A DNA stretch of 53,480 nt from Candidatus Angelobacter sp. (lineage in GTDB: Bacteria; Acidobacteriota; Terriglobia; Terriglobales; Acidobacteriaceae): contig JAOAPH010000066.1 of NCBI GenBank assembly GCA_025462835.1, forward strand, positions 1 through 53,480, given 5' to 3'. Shown here piece after piece: positions 7,799 to 15,072 of this stretch (positions within the stretch are counted from its first letter, which is position 1; each line of letters opens with the position of its first letter). The position numbers were made by a program, and so were the translations under genes. The notes below the pieces were generated by a model, which was not told the DNA's origin, did no database searches, and was given only the letters and a program-made list of their open reading frames with translations.

Positions 7799-8637
7799 CA
7801 GTTGCCCTCGAATACGGGAGTTTGTTTTGCGACAAAGGCGCGATAAGCGCGGGCGAAATCTTCGGTTTGCATACACGTTGCCTGCGCGTGGGCCTCGGCT
7901 TCAATGGCTTCCTCCACACTCATGTTCCATTCCTCGTGTAAACATTTCTTGGTTATTGCGTGGGCGAAGGTCGGGCCATCAGCGAGACTCGATGCCAATT
8001 CCATAGCGCTGTTTTTCAAAGCCTCGGGTGCCACAAGCCGATTGTAAAATCCCCAGCGCTCGGCCTCTTCTCCAACCATGAAGCGGCCGGTGTAGAGCAG
8101 TTCGCTGGCGCGACCCTGTCCAATGATGCGGGGCAACATTGCGCAAGCGCCCATGTCCGCGCCGGAGAGTCCAACGCGAACGAACAAAAATCCCACTTTG
8201 CTCCGCGCGGTTCCGATGCGGATGTCACTGGCCATGGCGAGGATTGCGCCGGCGCCAGCGCAGATTCCATCGACGGCAGAGATGATCGGCTGTGGACAAG
8301 TTCGCATCGCTTTCACCAACGATCCGGTCATTCGCGTGAATGCAAGCAGCTTGTCTTTGTTTCCCGCGGCGCGCATTTCCACCAGCGGCCCGATGATCTC
8401 GTGCACATCGCCACCGGAGCAGAAGTTTTCTCCGGCGCCAGTGATCACGACCGTCTTGATCTCCGGTACCTGTTTTAGCCTTCGAAAGGTGTCCAGCAGT
8501 TCGCCATAAGAATCGAAGGTGAGCGGATTCTTTCTTTCTGGGCGATTGAGCGTAATTACGCCTACTTTGCCGGCTGCTTCCCATTGAAAATGGCGCGGAC
8601 GGATCTCTGAAGCAGCAATGGTTCTTGTCTGAGTCAC
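7798..8637 (-). CDS. enoyl-CoA hydratase/isomerase family protein
   Basis: A 279-residue crotonase-fold protein. The oxyanion-hole segments NFCSGGDV (about 91-98) and [14 protein letters not shown] (about 125-138) are clear. Crotonases hydrate, isomerise or open rings on CoA thioesters; here a ring-opening or hydration step of the 2-aminobenzoyl-CoA route is likely. It starts with GTG, which overlaps the MarR stop as GTGA, and its own TGA overlaps the dehydrogenase ATG. The family cannot be assigned to one reaction from sequence alone. Confidence 0.88.
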   Translation of the reverse strand: MTQTRTIAASEIRPRHFQWEAAGKVGVITLNRPERKNPLTFDSYGELLDTFRRLKQVPEIKTVVITGAGENFCSGGDVHEIIGPLVEMRAAGNKDKLLAFTRMTGSLVKAMRTCPQPIISAVDGICAGAGAILAMASDIRIGTARSKVGFLFVRVGLSGADMGACAMLPRIIGQGRASELLYTGRFMVGEEAERWGFYNRLVAPEALKNSAMELASSLADGPTFAHAITKKCLHEEWNMSVEEAIEAEAHAQATCMQTEDFARAYRAFVAKQTPVFEGN

Positions 8638-9167
8638 TTGCGAGTCTCCTCCGCGGCAGCCGGTCCGACGCCATTCTTCGAGACGGACTGAACAGAATCT
8701 TTCAATCTGCCAATCAGTCGATACAGTTCCGAAATCTCTTTCTCATCCAATCCCGCAAACAACGATTGAATCCACCTGCGATGGCCTGCCGCCATCTCTT
8801 GCAGCGCGCGTTTTCCGTTCGCAGTCAATCGAACCACTTGCGTCCTGCGATCGTTCGGGGAGGCGGATCGGCTTACAAGCTTTTCTTTTACCAGGCGTTC
8901 CGTCAAACCGGTCAGGTTGCCGTTGGTGACCATCAGCCGTCGTGAAAGCTCGCCCATCGTCAATCCGGATTCGCTGTCCGCGGCATCGAGTTGCGCCAGC
9001 ATATCGAAACGGGGCAGGGTGGTGTCGTACTCATCGCGCAATCGTCCGCGGACGTTGGACTCGATCAAATTTGTGCATTTCAACAGGCGCAGCCAGAGCC
9101 GCACGCGGGAGCGATCGTCGTCCTCTTTCCTCATGCGCTTGGATGGGACTGGAACTCGCCTGCTCAT
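8634..9167 (-). CDS. MarR family transcriptional regulator
   Basis: A 177-residue winged-helix regulator. The MarR core is plain: [20 protein letters not shown] is the recognition region and [13 protein letters not shown] is the wing. The start at 9167 was chosen because ATG overlaps the stop of the SDR gene (ATGA); a much longer open frame upstream reads through that gene out of frame. It sits in the middle of the catabolic operon, so autoregulation is likely. The perfect inverted repeat at 12273-12305 in front of the operon is the best candidate operator. MarR proteins of aromatic-CoA pathways usually release DNA on binding the CoA thioester, which may apply here. Confidence 0.9.
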   Translation of the reverse strand: MSRRVPVPSKRMRKEDDDRSRVRLWLRLLKCTNLIESNVRGRLRDEYDTTLPRFDMLAQLDAADSESGLTMGELSRRLMVTNGNLTGLTERLVKEKLVSRSASPNDRRTQVVRLTANGKRALQEMAAGHRRWIQSLFAGLDEKEISELYRLIGRLKDSVQSVSKNGVGPAAAEETRK

Positions 9168-9955
9168 CCCGTTACCTCGCCACCAGCCACCATGATGGCT
9201 TGTCCCGTAATGGCCGATGCGTTCGGGGAACACAGCCATGCCACGGCGTTCGCCACTTCCGCAGGTTGAATCAGCGATCCACGGGGAGTGCGCGTGATCA
9301 TTTTGCGAGCCTCTTCTTCGCTCTTCCCGGCTTTGATCAGGTTCGCGATCGCCGTCTCTGACATCGCGGTTTCTGTGTACCCAGGACACACAGCATTTAC
9401 AGTGATGCCCGATTTCGCCGTCTCTGCAGCCAATGCGCGCGTGAGTCCCACCAGTCCGTGCTTCGCAGCTGCGTAGGCGGCTATCTTTGAATATCCCTTT
9501 ACGCCAGCGGTCGAGGCAATATTGATAATTCGTCCGGACTTGTCCTTGATCATTGCCGCCAGCACCTGTTGTGTGCAGAGAAACGCGCCGGTAAGATTCA
9601 CAGCGATCATCCGGTCCCATGCTTCGCGCTTTATCTCGAGAAATCCCGCTGCGTCGGACTGCCCTGCATTGTTAACCAGGACGAATGCATTGCCCATTTC
9701 CTCTTGCGAATCACTGAACGCGTTTCGCACGGAGGCTTCATCGCTGATATCGCAAACGACGGAGATCGTCTTCACCTTAAATTCCGCTGAGATGTTGCGT
9801 TCCTGTGAGTTCAGTGCATCTTTATCCCGCCCAAGCAGGGTGAGGTCGGCGCCCAACCGCGCAAGCTCGCTCGCGATTGCTGCGCCAATGCCGCGGCTTG
9901 CTCCGGTAACAATGGCGTGCTTGCCTTTCAAATAAGTACAATCGGCAGCGGTCAT
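9164..9955 (-). CDS. short-chain dehydrogenase/reductase (3-hydroxyacyl-CoA dehydrogenase-like)
   Basis: A 263-residue SDR oxidoreductase. It has the cofactor-binding TGASRGIG near the N-terminus, NNAG near residue 90, the catalytic serine in NIASTAG and the YAAAK pair of tyrosine and lysine. The end ([13 protein letters not shown]) is typical of the classical SDRs close to FabG and 3-hydroxyacyl-CoA dehydrogenases. In this operon it probably oxidises the hydroxyl made by the hydratase. Both ends overlap neighbours by four bases (ATGA). Confidence 0.9.
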   Translation of the reverse strand: MTAADCTYLKGKHAIVTGASRGIGAAIASELARLGADLTLLGRDKDALNSQERNISAEFKVKTISVVCDISDEASVRNAFSDSQEEMGNAFVLVNNAGQSDAAGFLEIKREAWDRMIAVNLTGAFLCTQQVLAAMIKDKSGRIINIASTAGVKGYSKIAAYAAAKHGLVGLTRALAAETAKSGITVNAVCPGYTETAMSETAIANLIKAGKSEEEARKMITRTPRGSLIQPAEVANAVAWLCSPNASAITGQAIMVAGGEVTG

Positions 9956-12261
9956 TGCGGCCCTCTCTTGATGTTTCTTTCCAATTGTTGTTTGCCGGTG
10001 AGGTATTGCGGAGGCCAGTATTGTTCTTCATACCCAAGCTCCGCCGCCGCATGAAGCGTCCAATGCGGATCACTCAAATGCGGTCTCGCCAATGCACAAA
10101 GATCGGCGCGGCCCGCAGCGATGATCCCGTTGACCTGGTCAGCGGTGGTGATGTTGCCCACGGCGATTGTCGGGATCCCAGCTTCGTTGCGAATGCGATC
10201 GCTATACGGCGTTTGAAACATGCGACCGTACACCGGACGCGCGTTGCTGGATGTCTGTCCGGTGGAAACATGAATGATGTCCGCGCCAGCACCCGCAAAG
10301 GCTTTGGCGATCGCGACCGAGTCCTCGCCAGCAATCCCGCCTTCCGCCCAATCGGTTGCGGAAATGCGTACCGACATCGGACGCTCCTCCGGCCAAACGG
10401 TGCGCATTGCCGCAAAGACTTCCAACGGGAAGCGTAATCGATTCTGCAGCGAGGTACCGTATTCGTCGGTCCGCTGATTACTGAGGGAAGTGATGAAGCT
10501 GGAGAGTAGGTATCCGTGCGCGCAATGCAGCTCGATCATGTCGAAATCGGACTCGATAGCCATCGTCGTGGCGCGCACAAAATCGGCCACCACTTTGTCC
10601 ATGTCCGCACGCGTCATCTCGCGTGGCATGTGCATGGACTCAGCATGACGAATTGGCGATGGGGCGATGACCTCCCAATTTCCCTCGTCAAGCGGTTCGT
10701 CCATGCCTTCCCATGCGATCTTCGTCGAGCCTTTTCGGCCCGAGTGTCCCAATTGCAAACAAATCTTCGACTCGCCGTTCTTGTGCACGAATTGCGTAAT
10801 ACGTTTCCAGGCGACTGCGTGTTCGGGACAATACATTCCTGTGCAGCCAGGAGTGATCCTTCCTTCCGGCGAAACGCACGTCATCTCGGTAACGATCAGT
10901 CCTGCCCCGCCCATCGCACGGCTGCCCAAATGAACAAGATGGAAATCGTTGGGAGTGCCATTCTCCGCGCAATACATATCCATTGGCGACACGACTACAC
11001 GGTTCTTCAGATCCATTCCCCGCAACTTGAATGGAGTAAACATCGGCGGCGTGTTCTTTTCCAATTCGCGACCAGCGGCTCGGCTTGCGAACCAGCGCTC
11101 AACTCCGGCCAGATATGAGCCATCGCGAAGACGCAGATTCTCATGGCTCACGCGTTGGCTGCGCGTAAGCAGGCTATACATGAATTGCGGAGGATCAAGA
11201 TGGACGTAGCGCTTTACGTTCTCAAACCACTCCATCGAGTTCCGCGCAGCATTTTGCAATCGTAGCGCTTCGGTCATGCGCTCGGTCTCATAGCTTTGCA
11301 ATACAGTATCGAGATCTCCCTCAGAGTTCAGACATCGCGCCAGCGAGATGGCATCTTCCATGGCGAGCTTTGTCCCTGACCCGATGGAAAAATGCGCCGT
11401 GTGAGCAGCATCGCCCATCAGGACTATGTTCTTGTGAAACCATTTCGCATCGCTCACGCGCACAAAGTTCAGCCACGGCGAACTCAAGTGCGGGGCATTA
11501 CTCATGAGCTTATGGCCATTGAGCCAGGGCGCAAACATCTTTTCGCAAGCGGAGGTCGTGGCTTGCATGTCCATCTTGTCGAAGCCCGCGGCTCGCCAGG
11601 ACGCATCATCGCATTCCACAATGAAGGTGGAGGTATCGTCGTCGAAGCGATAGCAATGCGCTTGAAAGACCCCGTTCTTGTTTTCGACAAAATAAAACGT
11701 GAAGGCGTCGAATTTATACGTCGTCCCCAGCCAGATGAACTTCGCTGAGCGAACGTCGAGATTGGGTTGAAACCACTCCGCGTATTTGCGACGAATAGTG
11801 CTGTTGATCCCGTCCGCAGCCACGATTACATCCGCACCACCCAATCCCATCGCAGGCAAGTCAGCATCGTCTCGCAGCTCGGTGTTGTATCGGACATCCA
11901 CTCCGAGTTCCGCGGCGCGTCTTTGCAAAATATTCAACAGCTTCTTGCGCGAGATTCCGCTGAAGCCGTGCCCGCTGGACGTGGTCTTTGTGTCTTTGAA
12001 GAAGACGTCGATATCATCCCAGTGCGCGAAATTGTCAGTGATCTGTTGGTAAGTGGGGAGATCGGCCTGGCGAAAGTTTTCAAGGGTTTGGTCAGAAAAG
12101 ACCACTCCCCAACCGAAGGTGCTGTCAGGCGCGTTGCGTTCGAGAACGGTGATCTCGTGTGTGGGGTCTGCCTGCTTCAACAGGAGCGAGAGATAAAGCC
12201 CTGCGGGCCCGCCGCCTATGACTACAACTTTCAAGCTGCCCTCCGCGAACGCCTTCAGCAT
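9952..12261 (-). CDS. 2-aminobenzoyl-CoA monooxygenase/reductase (FAD hydroxylase fused to OYE-type reductase)
   Basis: A 769-residue two-domain flavoenzyme. Residues about 8-380 are an FAD aromatic hydroxylase with GGGPAGLY (16-23), a DG motif near 150 and GDAAHTAH (283-290), close to salicylyl-CoA 5-hydroxylases. Residues about 405-760 are an old-yellow-enzyme NADH:flavin reductase ([20 protein letters not shown]). This fusion is the hallmark of anthraniloyl-CoA monooxygenase/reductase, the key enzyme of the CoA-dependent anthranilate route known from Azoarcus evansii (abm genes). It hydroxylates and then reduces the ring, making a non-aromatic amino-oxo-cyclohexene CoA ester. It is the first gene of the operon. 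A TATAAT on the minus strand lies at 12285-12280 within the operator-like repeat. Salicylyl-CoA as substrate is the main alternative. Confidence 0.88.
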   Translation of the reverse strand: MLKAFAEGSLKVVVIGGGPAGLYLSLLLKQADPTHEITVLERNAPDSTFGWGVVFSDQTLENFRQADLPTYQQITDNFAHWDDIDVFFKDTKTTSSGHGFSGISRKKLLNILQRRAAELGVDVRYNTELRDDADLPAMGLGGADVIVAADGINSTIRRKYAEWFQPNLDVRSAKFIWLGTTYKFDAFTFYFVENKNGVFQAHCYRFDDDTSTFIVECDDASWRAAGFDKMDMQATTSACEKMFAPWLNGHKLMSNAPHLSSPWLNFVRVSDAKWFHKNIVLMGDAAHTAHFSIGSGTKLAMEDAISLARCLNSEGDLDTVLQSYETERMTEALRLQNAARNSMEWFENVKRYVHLDPPQFMYSLLTRSQRVSHENLRLRDGSYLAGVERWFASRAAGRELEKNTPPMFTPFKLRGMDLKNRVVVSPMDMYCAENGTPNDFHLVHLGSRAMGGAGLIVTEMTCVSPEGRITPGCTGMYCPEHAVAWKRITQFVHKNGESKICLQLGHSGRKGSTKIAWEGMDEPLDEGNWEVIAPSPIRHAESMHMPREMTRADMDKVVADFVRATTMAIESDFDMIELHCAHGYLLSSFITSLSNQRTDEYGTSLQNRLRFPLEVFAAMRTVWPEERPMSVRISATDWAEGGIAGEDSVAIAKAFAGAGADIIHVSTGQTSSNARPVYGRMFQTPYSDRIRNEAGIPTIAVGNITTADQVNGIIAAGRADLCALARPHLSDPHWTLHAAAELGYEEQYWPPQYLTGKQQLERNIKRGPQ

Positions 12262-12272
12262 ACTCCAAAGTC

Positions 12273-12305
12273 GCAGATTATTATATGCTTAAAATAATAA
12301 TCTGC
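12273..12305. promoter_or_regulatory. perfect 12-bp inverted repeat, likely MarR operator
   Basis: GCAGATTATTAT (12273-12284) and ATAATAATCTGC (12294-12305) are exact complements separated by nine bases. It sits in the 90-base gap between the catabolic operon and the divergent SnoaL-like gene. A perfect minus-strand TATAAT (12285-12280) overlaps the left arm, so a bound protein would block transcription of the operon. The MarR protein of the operon is the natural candidate to bind it. No good -35 box accompanies the -10. Confidence 0.75.
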
Positions 12306-12351
12306 ACGGGCCGTATGGTACCCTCCTGAAAATACTTTCAAGGGCAGTGAT

Positions 12352-12804
12352 ATGGCAGAAAAGGCTCTCAGCAGACAGGAATTGGAAGACCTCTGGGCAG
12401 AACACCTCGCCGGTGAATTCAGCACGAAAGATGTTGAGGCGACGCTCGCCACCATGGTTGAGGATGCTTACGTCAACCACATGCCCGTGAATACCGGCGG
12501 ACGCGGGAAAGATGAACTCCGGGCCTTCTACCGCGATAACTTCATTCCTTCATGGCCCGATGACTTGGTGATGAAGCCCGTGAACCGCATTGTCGGCGAT
12601 TCCCAACTCGCGGACGAACTGCATCTGACTTTCACCCACAGCAAGCAGATGGACTGGTTTTTGCCCGGCGTGCCGCCGACCAACAAGAAAGTGGACATTG
12701 ATTTGGTCGTCGTCGTCCAGTTCCGTGGCGACAAGTTAGCTTGCGAGCGGATCTATTGGGACCAGGCGGAAGTGCTGCGTCAGGTGGGCTTGTTGCCTGA
12801 GTAG
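12352..12804 (+). CDS. SnoaL-like / NTF2-fold protein
   Basis: A 150-residue protein with the cone-shaped NTF2 fold typical of SnoaL-like cyclases, ketosteroid isomerase relatives and many proteins of unknown activity. Typical features are VEDAYVNHMP early, FIPSWPDDL in the middle and a closing strand CERIYWDQAEVLRQVGLLP. It diverges from the anthranilate operon and shares the operator region with it, so it may be induced by the same signal and act on a pathway intermediate. The start codon is clear, but its ribosome-binding site (AAGGGCAG) is weak. Its 3' end overlaps the permease 3' end by 25 bases. Confidence 0.75.
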   Translation: MAEKALSRQELEDLWAEHLAGEFSTKDVEATLATMVEDAYVNHMPVNTGGRGKDELRAFYRDNFIPSWPDDLVMKPVNRIVGDSQLADELHLTFTHSKQMDWFLPGVPPTNKKVDIDLVVVVQFRGDKLACERIYWDQAEVLRQVGLLPE

Positions 12805-14204
12805 CTCTTGTTATTCTGTTTCCATACCAAGTAAGCCAGCGATATCGCTGCCAGCCACGGCAATCCCACCTTCAACGTGATCTGCATCCCCTCCACCCAC
12901 AACGTGGTCATCAGGATCGCGCTCAGAAAAACAATTCCCAAAATCGTAGTGTATGGATATCCGATCATTTTCACCGGGAGCGGACGACCTGGGTCCCACT
13001 GCTTCCGAAAAAACAGATGAGTCACGAAGATCATCAGCCACACAAATAAGCCGCCGAACAAAGCGATGCCGAACATATAAACGTACGCGCTCTCGGGATA
13101 GAGCAACGCCACCATGGTTGCGATGATCAGTCCTAAGCCGGAGAGCAGCAGGGAATTGACGGGCGTGCCGTTGTTGGAGACTTTTCCCAGTTGCGCCGGC
13201 GCATAGCCTCCGCGCGCCAGGGAAAATAGCATTCGCGTTGAGAGATATAGGTTGCAGTTCATGCTGGAAAGTGCGGCCGTGAGCACAACAAAATTCACAA
13301 GGTGTGCTGCCGCAGGAATATGCATCGCCTGAAAGACTTTTACAAAGGGACTTGTGGTCACGTCCGGCCCGGGCTGAATTTGCATCCACGGAATCAAGCC
13401 GATCAGGAGTGAGATGGCTGCGATATAGAAAACGATCAATCGACCAACCATTGACTTCATCGCCCGGGGGACTGCCTTCTCCGGGTCTTTCGCCTCGCCC
13501 GCCGTCACGGCGACGATCTCAGTGCCGATGTAACTGAAGACGACGAAGACCAGCGCAAGCCACACGCCCTTAAACCCATTTGGCATGAATCCGCCATCGG
13601 CGGTGAAGTTTCCTAATCCGACCGCCGGTGCGCTGCCTGCACCAACCAAAGCCGCCAATCCAAAGACGATGAACAGCACTATCGCGACTACCTTCGTCAT
13701 CGCGAACCAGTATTCGAATTCACCGAAGTACGCCACGCTGCGCGCATTCACATAGATCAGCGCAACGGAAAATCCAACGATCCAGATCCACGCCGGAATA
13801 TTCGGAAACCACCATCGGCAGAAGATTGCGGCAGCGGTTGCTTCGCCTCCAATCGCGATCGTCTGCGCTGCCCAGTATGTGTATCGAACGACGAATCCGG
13901 CCCAGTGCGAGACATAAAGTTCGGCATAGACTCCAAACGAACCCGCAGTGGGATGCGCCACAGCCATCTCGGAGAGTGCACCCATGAGCAGTAGCGCAAT
14001 CACAGCGCCAATCAGATAAGTGATGATGACCGCGGGTCCCGCGAGTCGAATCGCTAACGAGCTGCCGAGAAACAGTCCCGTCCCGATGGCGCCACCCAAC
14101 GCGATCATCGTCAACTGCCGTGCGCTGAGCTTCCGCGCGAGGGTTTCGTCGTTGCGCAAAGCGCGATGCTGCGCAGTGCCATTCGGAATGGAAGTAGTCT
14201 CCAC
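12780..14204 (-). CDS. amino-acid permease (APC superfamily, AroP/GABA permease type)
   Basis: A 474-residue, about 12-helix inner-membrane amino-acid/proton symporter. The first helix motif TMIALGGAIGTGLFLGSS and the EIVAVTAGEAKDPEKAVP loop are characteristic of the bacterial amino-acid transporter family that includes aromatic and branched amino-acid permeases. A GTG at 14204 is preferred as start; a longer ATG version from 14366 would run through the divergent DUF309 gene and add 54 residues without family resemblance. Next to an anthranilate operon it may import tryptophan or another aromatic precursor, but the substrate cannot be read from the sequence. It shares a 33-base gap with the DUF309 gene. 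Confidence 0.87.
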   Translation of the reverse strand: METTSIPNGTAQHRALRNDETLARKLSARQLTMIALGGAIGTGLFLGSSLAIRLAGPAVIITYLIGAVIALLLMGALSEMAVAHPTAGSFGVYAELYVSHWAGFVVRYTYWAAQTIAIGGEATAAAIFCRWWFPNIPAWIWIVGFSVALIYVNARSVAYFGEFEYWFAMTKVVAIVLFIVFGLAALVGAGSAPAVGLGNFTADGGFMPNGFKGVWLALVFVVFSYIGTEIVAVTAGEAKDPEKAVPRAMKSMVGRLIVFYIAAISLLIGLIPWMQIQPGPDVTTSPFVKVFQAMHIPAAAHLVNFVVLTAALSSMNCNLYLSTRMLFSLARGGYAPAQLGKVSNNGTPVNSLLLSGLGLIIATMVALLYPESAYVYMFGIALFGGLFVWLMIFVTHLFFRKQWDPGRPLPVKMIGYPYTTILGIVFLSAILMTTLWVEGMQITLKVGLPWLAAISLAYLVWKQNNKSYSGNKPT

Positions 14205-14217
14205 CGCTGAAAGAACC

Positions 14218-14225
14218 ACTATAGT
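14218..14225. promoter_or_regulatory. palindromic -10 element, probable bidirectional promoter
   Basis: ACTATAGT is its own reverse complement and contains TATAGT on both strands. It lies 12 bases before the DUF309 ATG and 13 bases before the permease GTG. With usual spacing both messages would start at or within a few bases of the start codons, with little or no leader. Confidence 0.5.
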
Positions 14226-14237
14226 ATCAACTGGCTT

Positions 14238-14576
14238 ATGGACACCGAACACGCAGCTCTTCGCCGCGGAATCGACCTCTTCAACGAGGGAAGATTCTAT
14301 GAAGCCCATGAGGCGCTCGAAGACGTGTGGCGTGAGTCCACGGGCGAGCGCAAACTTTTTCTTCAAGGATTAGTTCAACTCGCGGTCGGATTTCACCATT
14401 ACACGACCGACAATGTCATCGGTGCAAAGTCAGTCCTGGAACGTGGACTCAGCAACCTGGCTTCGTATCCAGACGAATGCGAAGGGATAAACATTCGCGC
14501 CCTACAAAATCGTGTACAAGTCTGGATTGCAGCGCTGGAGTGCTCCGCTCCTTGTCCTCCATATCCACAGATTTGA
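14238..14576 (+). CDS. DUF309 family protein
   Basis: A 112-residue all-helical protein of the DUF309 family. The conserved segments FNEGRFYEAHEALEDVWR (about 15-32) and FLQGLVQLAVGFHHYTTDN (about 40-58) are present, with the recurring histidines and acidic residues that suggest a metal site. The biochemical function of the family is not established. It has no visible ribosome-binding site and probably gives a leaderless message. It ends about 35 bases before the first cobalamin riboswitch and is not part of that unit. Confidence 0.85.
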   Translation: MDTEHAALRRGIDLFNEGRFYEAHEALEDVWRESTGERKLFLQGLVQLAVGFHHYTTDNVIGAKSVLERGLSNLASYPDECEGINIRALQNRVQVWIAALECSAPCPPYPQI

Positions 14577-14610
14577 CCCACCTGATTCCCTGAGGTATAA
14601 CCGAATCACT

Positions 14611-14762
14611 CTTGGTGTATGGGAAGCGCGGTGAAAATCCGCCACTGCCCCGCAACTGTAAGCGCAAAGAGCTCGAGCAAGATAGCCACTGGGTTTGCCT
14701 GGGAAGGCTGCACGAGTTCGATGTCCAAACTGGACGACGCGTAAGTCAGGAGACCGACCAAG
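14611..14762 (+). promoter_or_regulatory. cobalamin riboswitch 1 (class I type)
   Basis: The conserved core is easy to see: GCGGTGAAAATCCGCCACTG, then GCCCCGCAACTGT (the B12 box), a GCCACTGG ... GGGAAGGC peripheral arm, and AAGTCAGGAGACC. CTTGGT (14611-14616) pairs with ACCAAG (14757-14762) to close the aptamer. The full peripheral arm marks the adenosylcobalamin-type class. It lies 310 bases before the receptor gene, and a second cobalamin riboswitch follows. A hairpin ATCGACT/AGTCGAT just after it could belong to its switching part. Confidence 0.93.
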
Positions 14763-14928
14763 GGCTTACCAACAGGTGATCGACTTCTATGGGAGAGTCG
14801 ATGGAGCCATTCTTCTGGGGCCGCCGCCAAGGCGCGCGCTAAAGATGCTTGCAACAGTTTCCTGCACACGGTTGATGACAGGCCAGAAATATTTCGTCGG
14901 CCCATCAGCTATTCGATTTTATTTGCCG

Positions 14929-15038
14929 AGAGGACCACGGGAAAGCGGTGAGAATCCGCTACTGCCCCGCAACTGTGAAGCGAAAAGGTGGACGCATTAC
15001 CTGCGTACTCCTTTTCGCAAGTCAGGAACCGCTCCTCT
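14929..15038 (+). promoter_or_regulatory. cobalamin riboswitch 2 (compact variant)
   Basis: It has GCGGTGAGAATCCGCTACTG, GCCCCGCAACTGT and AAGTCAGGAACC, closed by AGAGG (14929-14933) with CCTCT (15034-15038). The GCCACTG/GGGAAGG arm of riboswitch 1 is missing; in its place is one simple hairpin, GCGAAAAGG with CCTTTTCGC. Reduced periphery is typical of class II cobalamin riboswitches, which tend to bind methyl- or hydroxocobalamin. It ends 34 bases before the receptor ATG, so it can act on translation directly. Confidence 0.88.
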
Positions 15039-15072
15039 GGGATTACTCACACACTTCCGAGGGGGAAGCTTA

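Noticed and set aside
9168-9620. A 328-residue version of the MarR protein starting at 9620
   Set aside because: The extra part lies out of frame inside the SDR gene, is rich in R, H and C and has no MarR resemblance; the ATGA overlap at 9167 gives a natural start.
14695-15072. A 938-residue version of the TonB receptor starting at 14695
   Set aside because: Its first 126 codons run through both cobalamin riboswitches; the true signal peptide starts at 15073.
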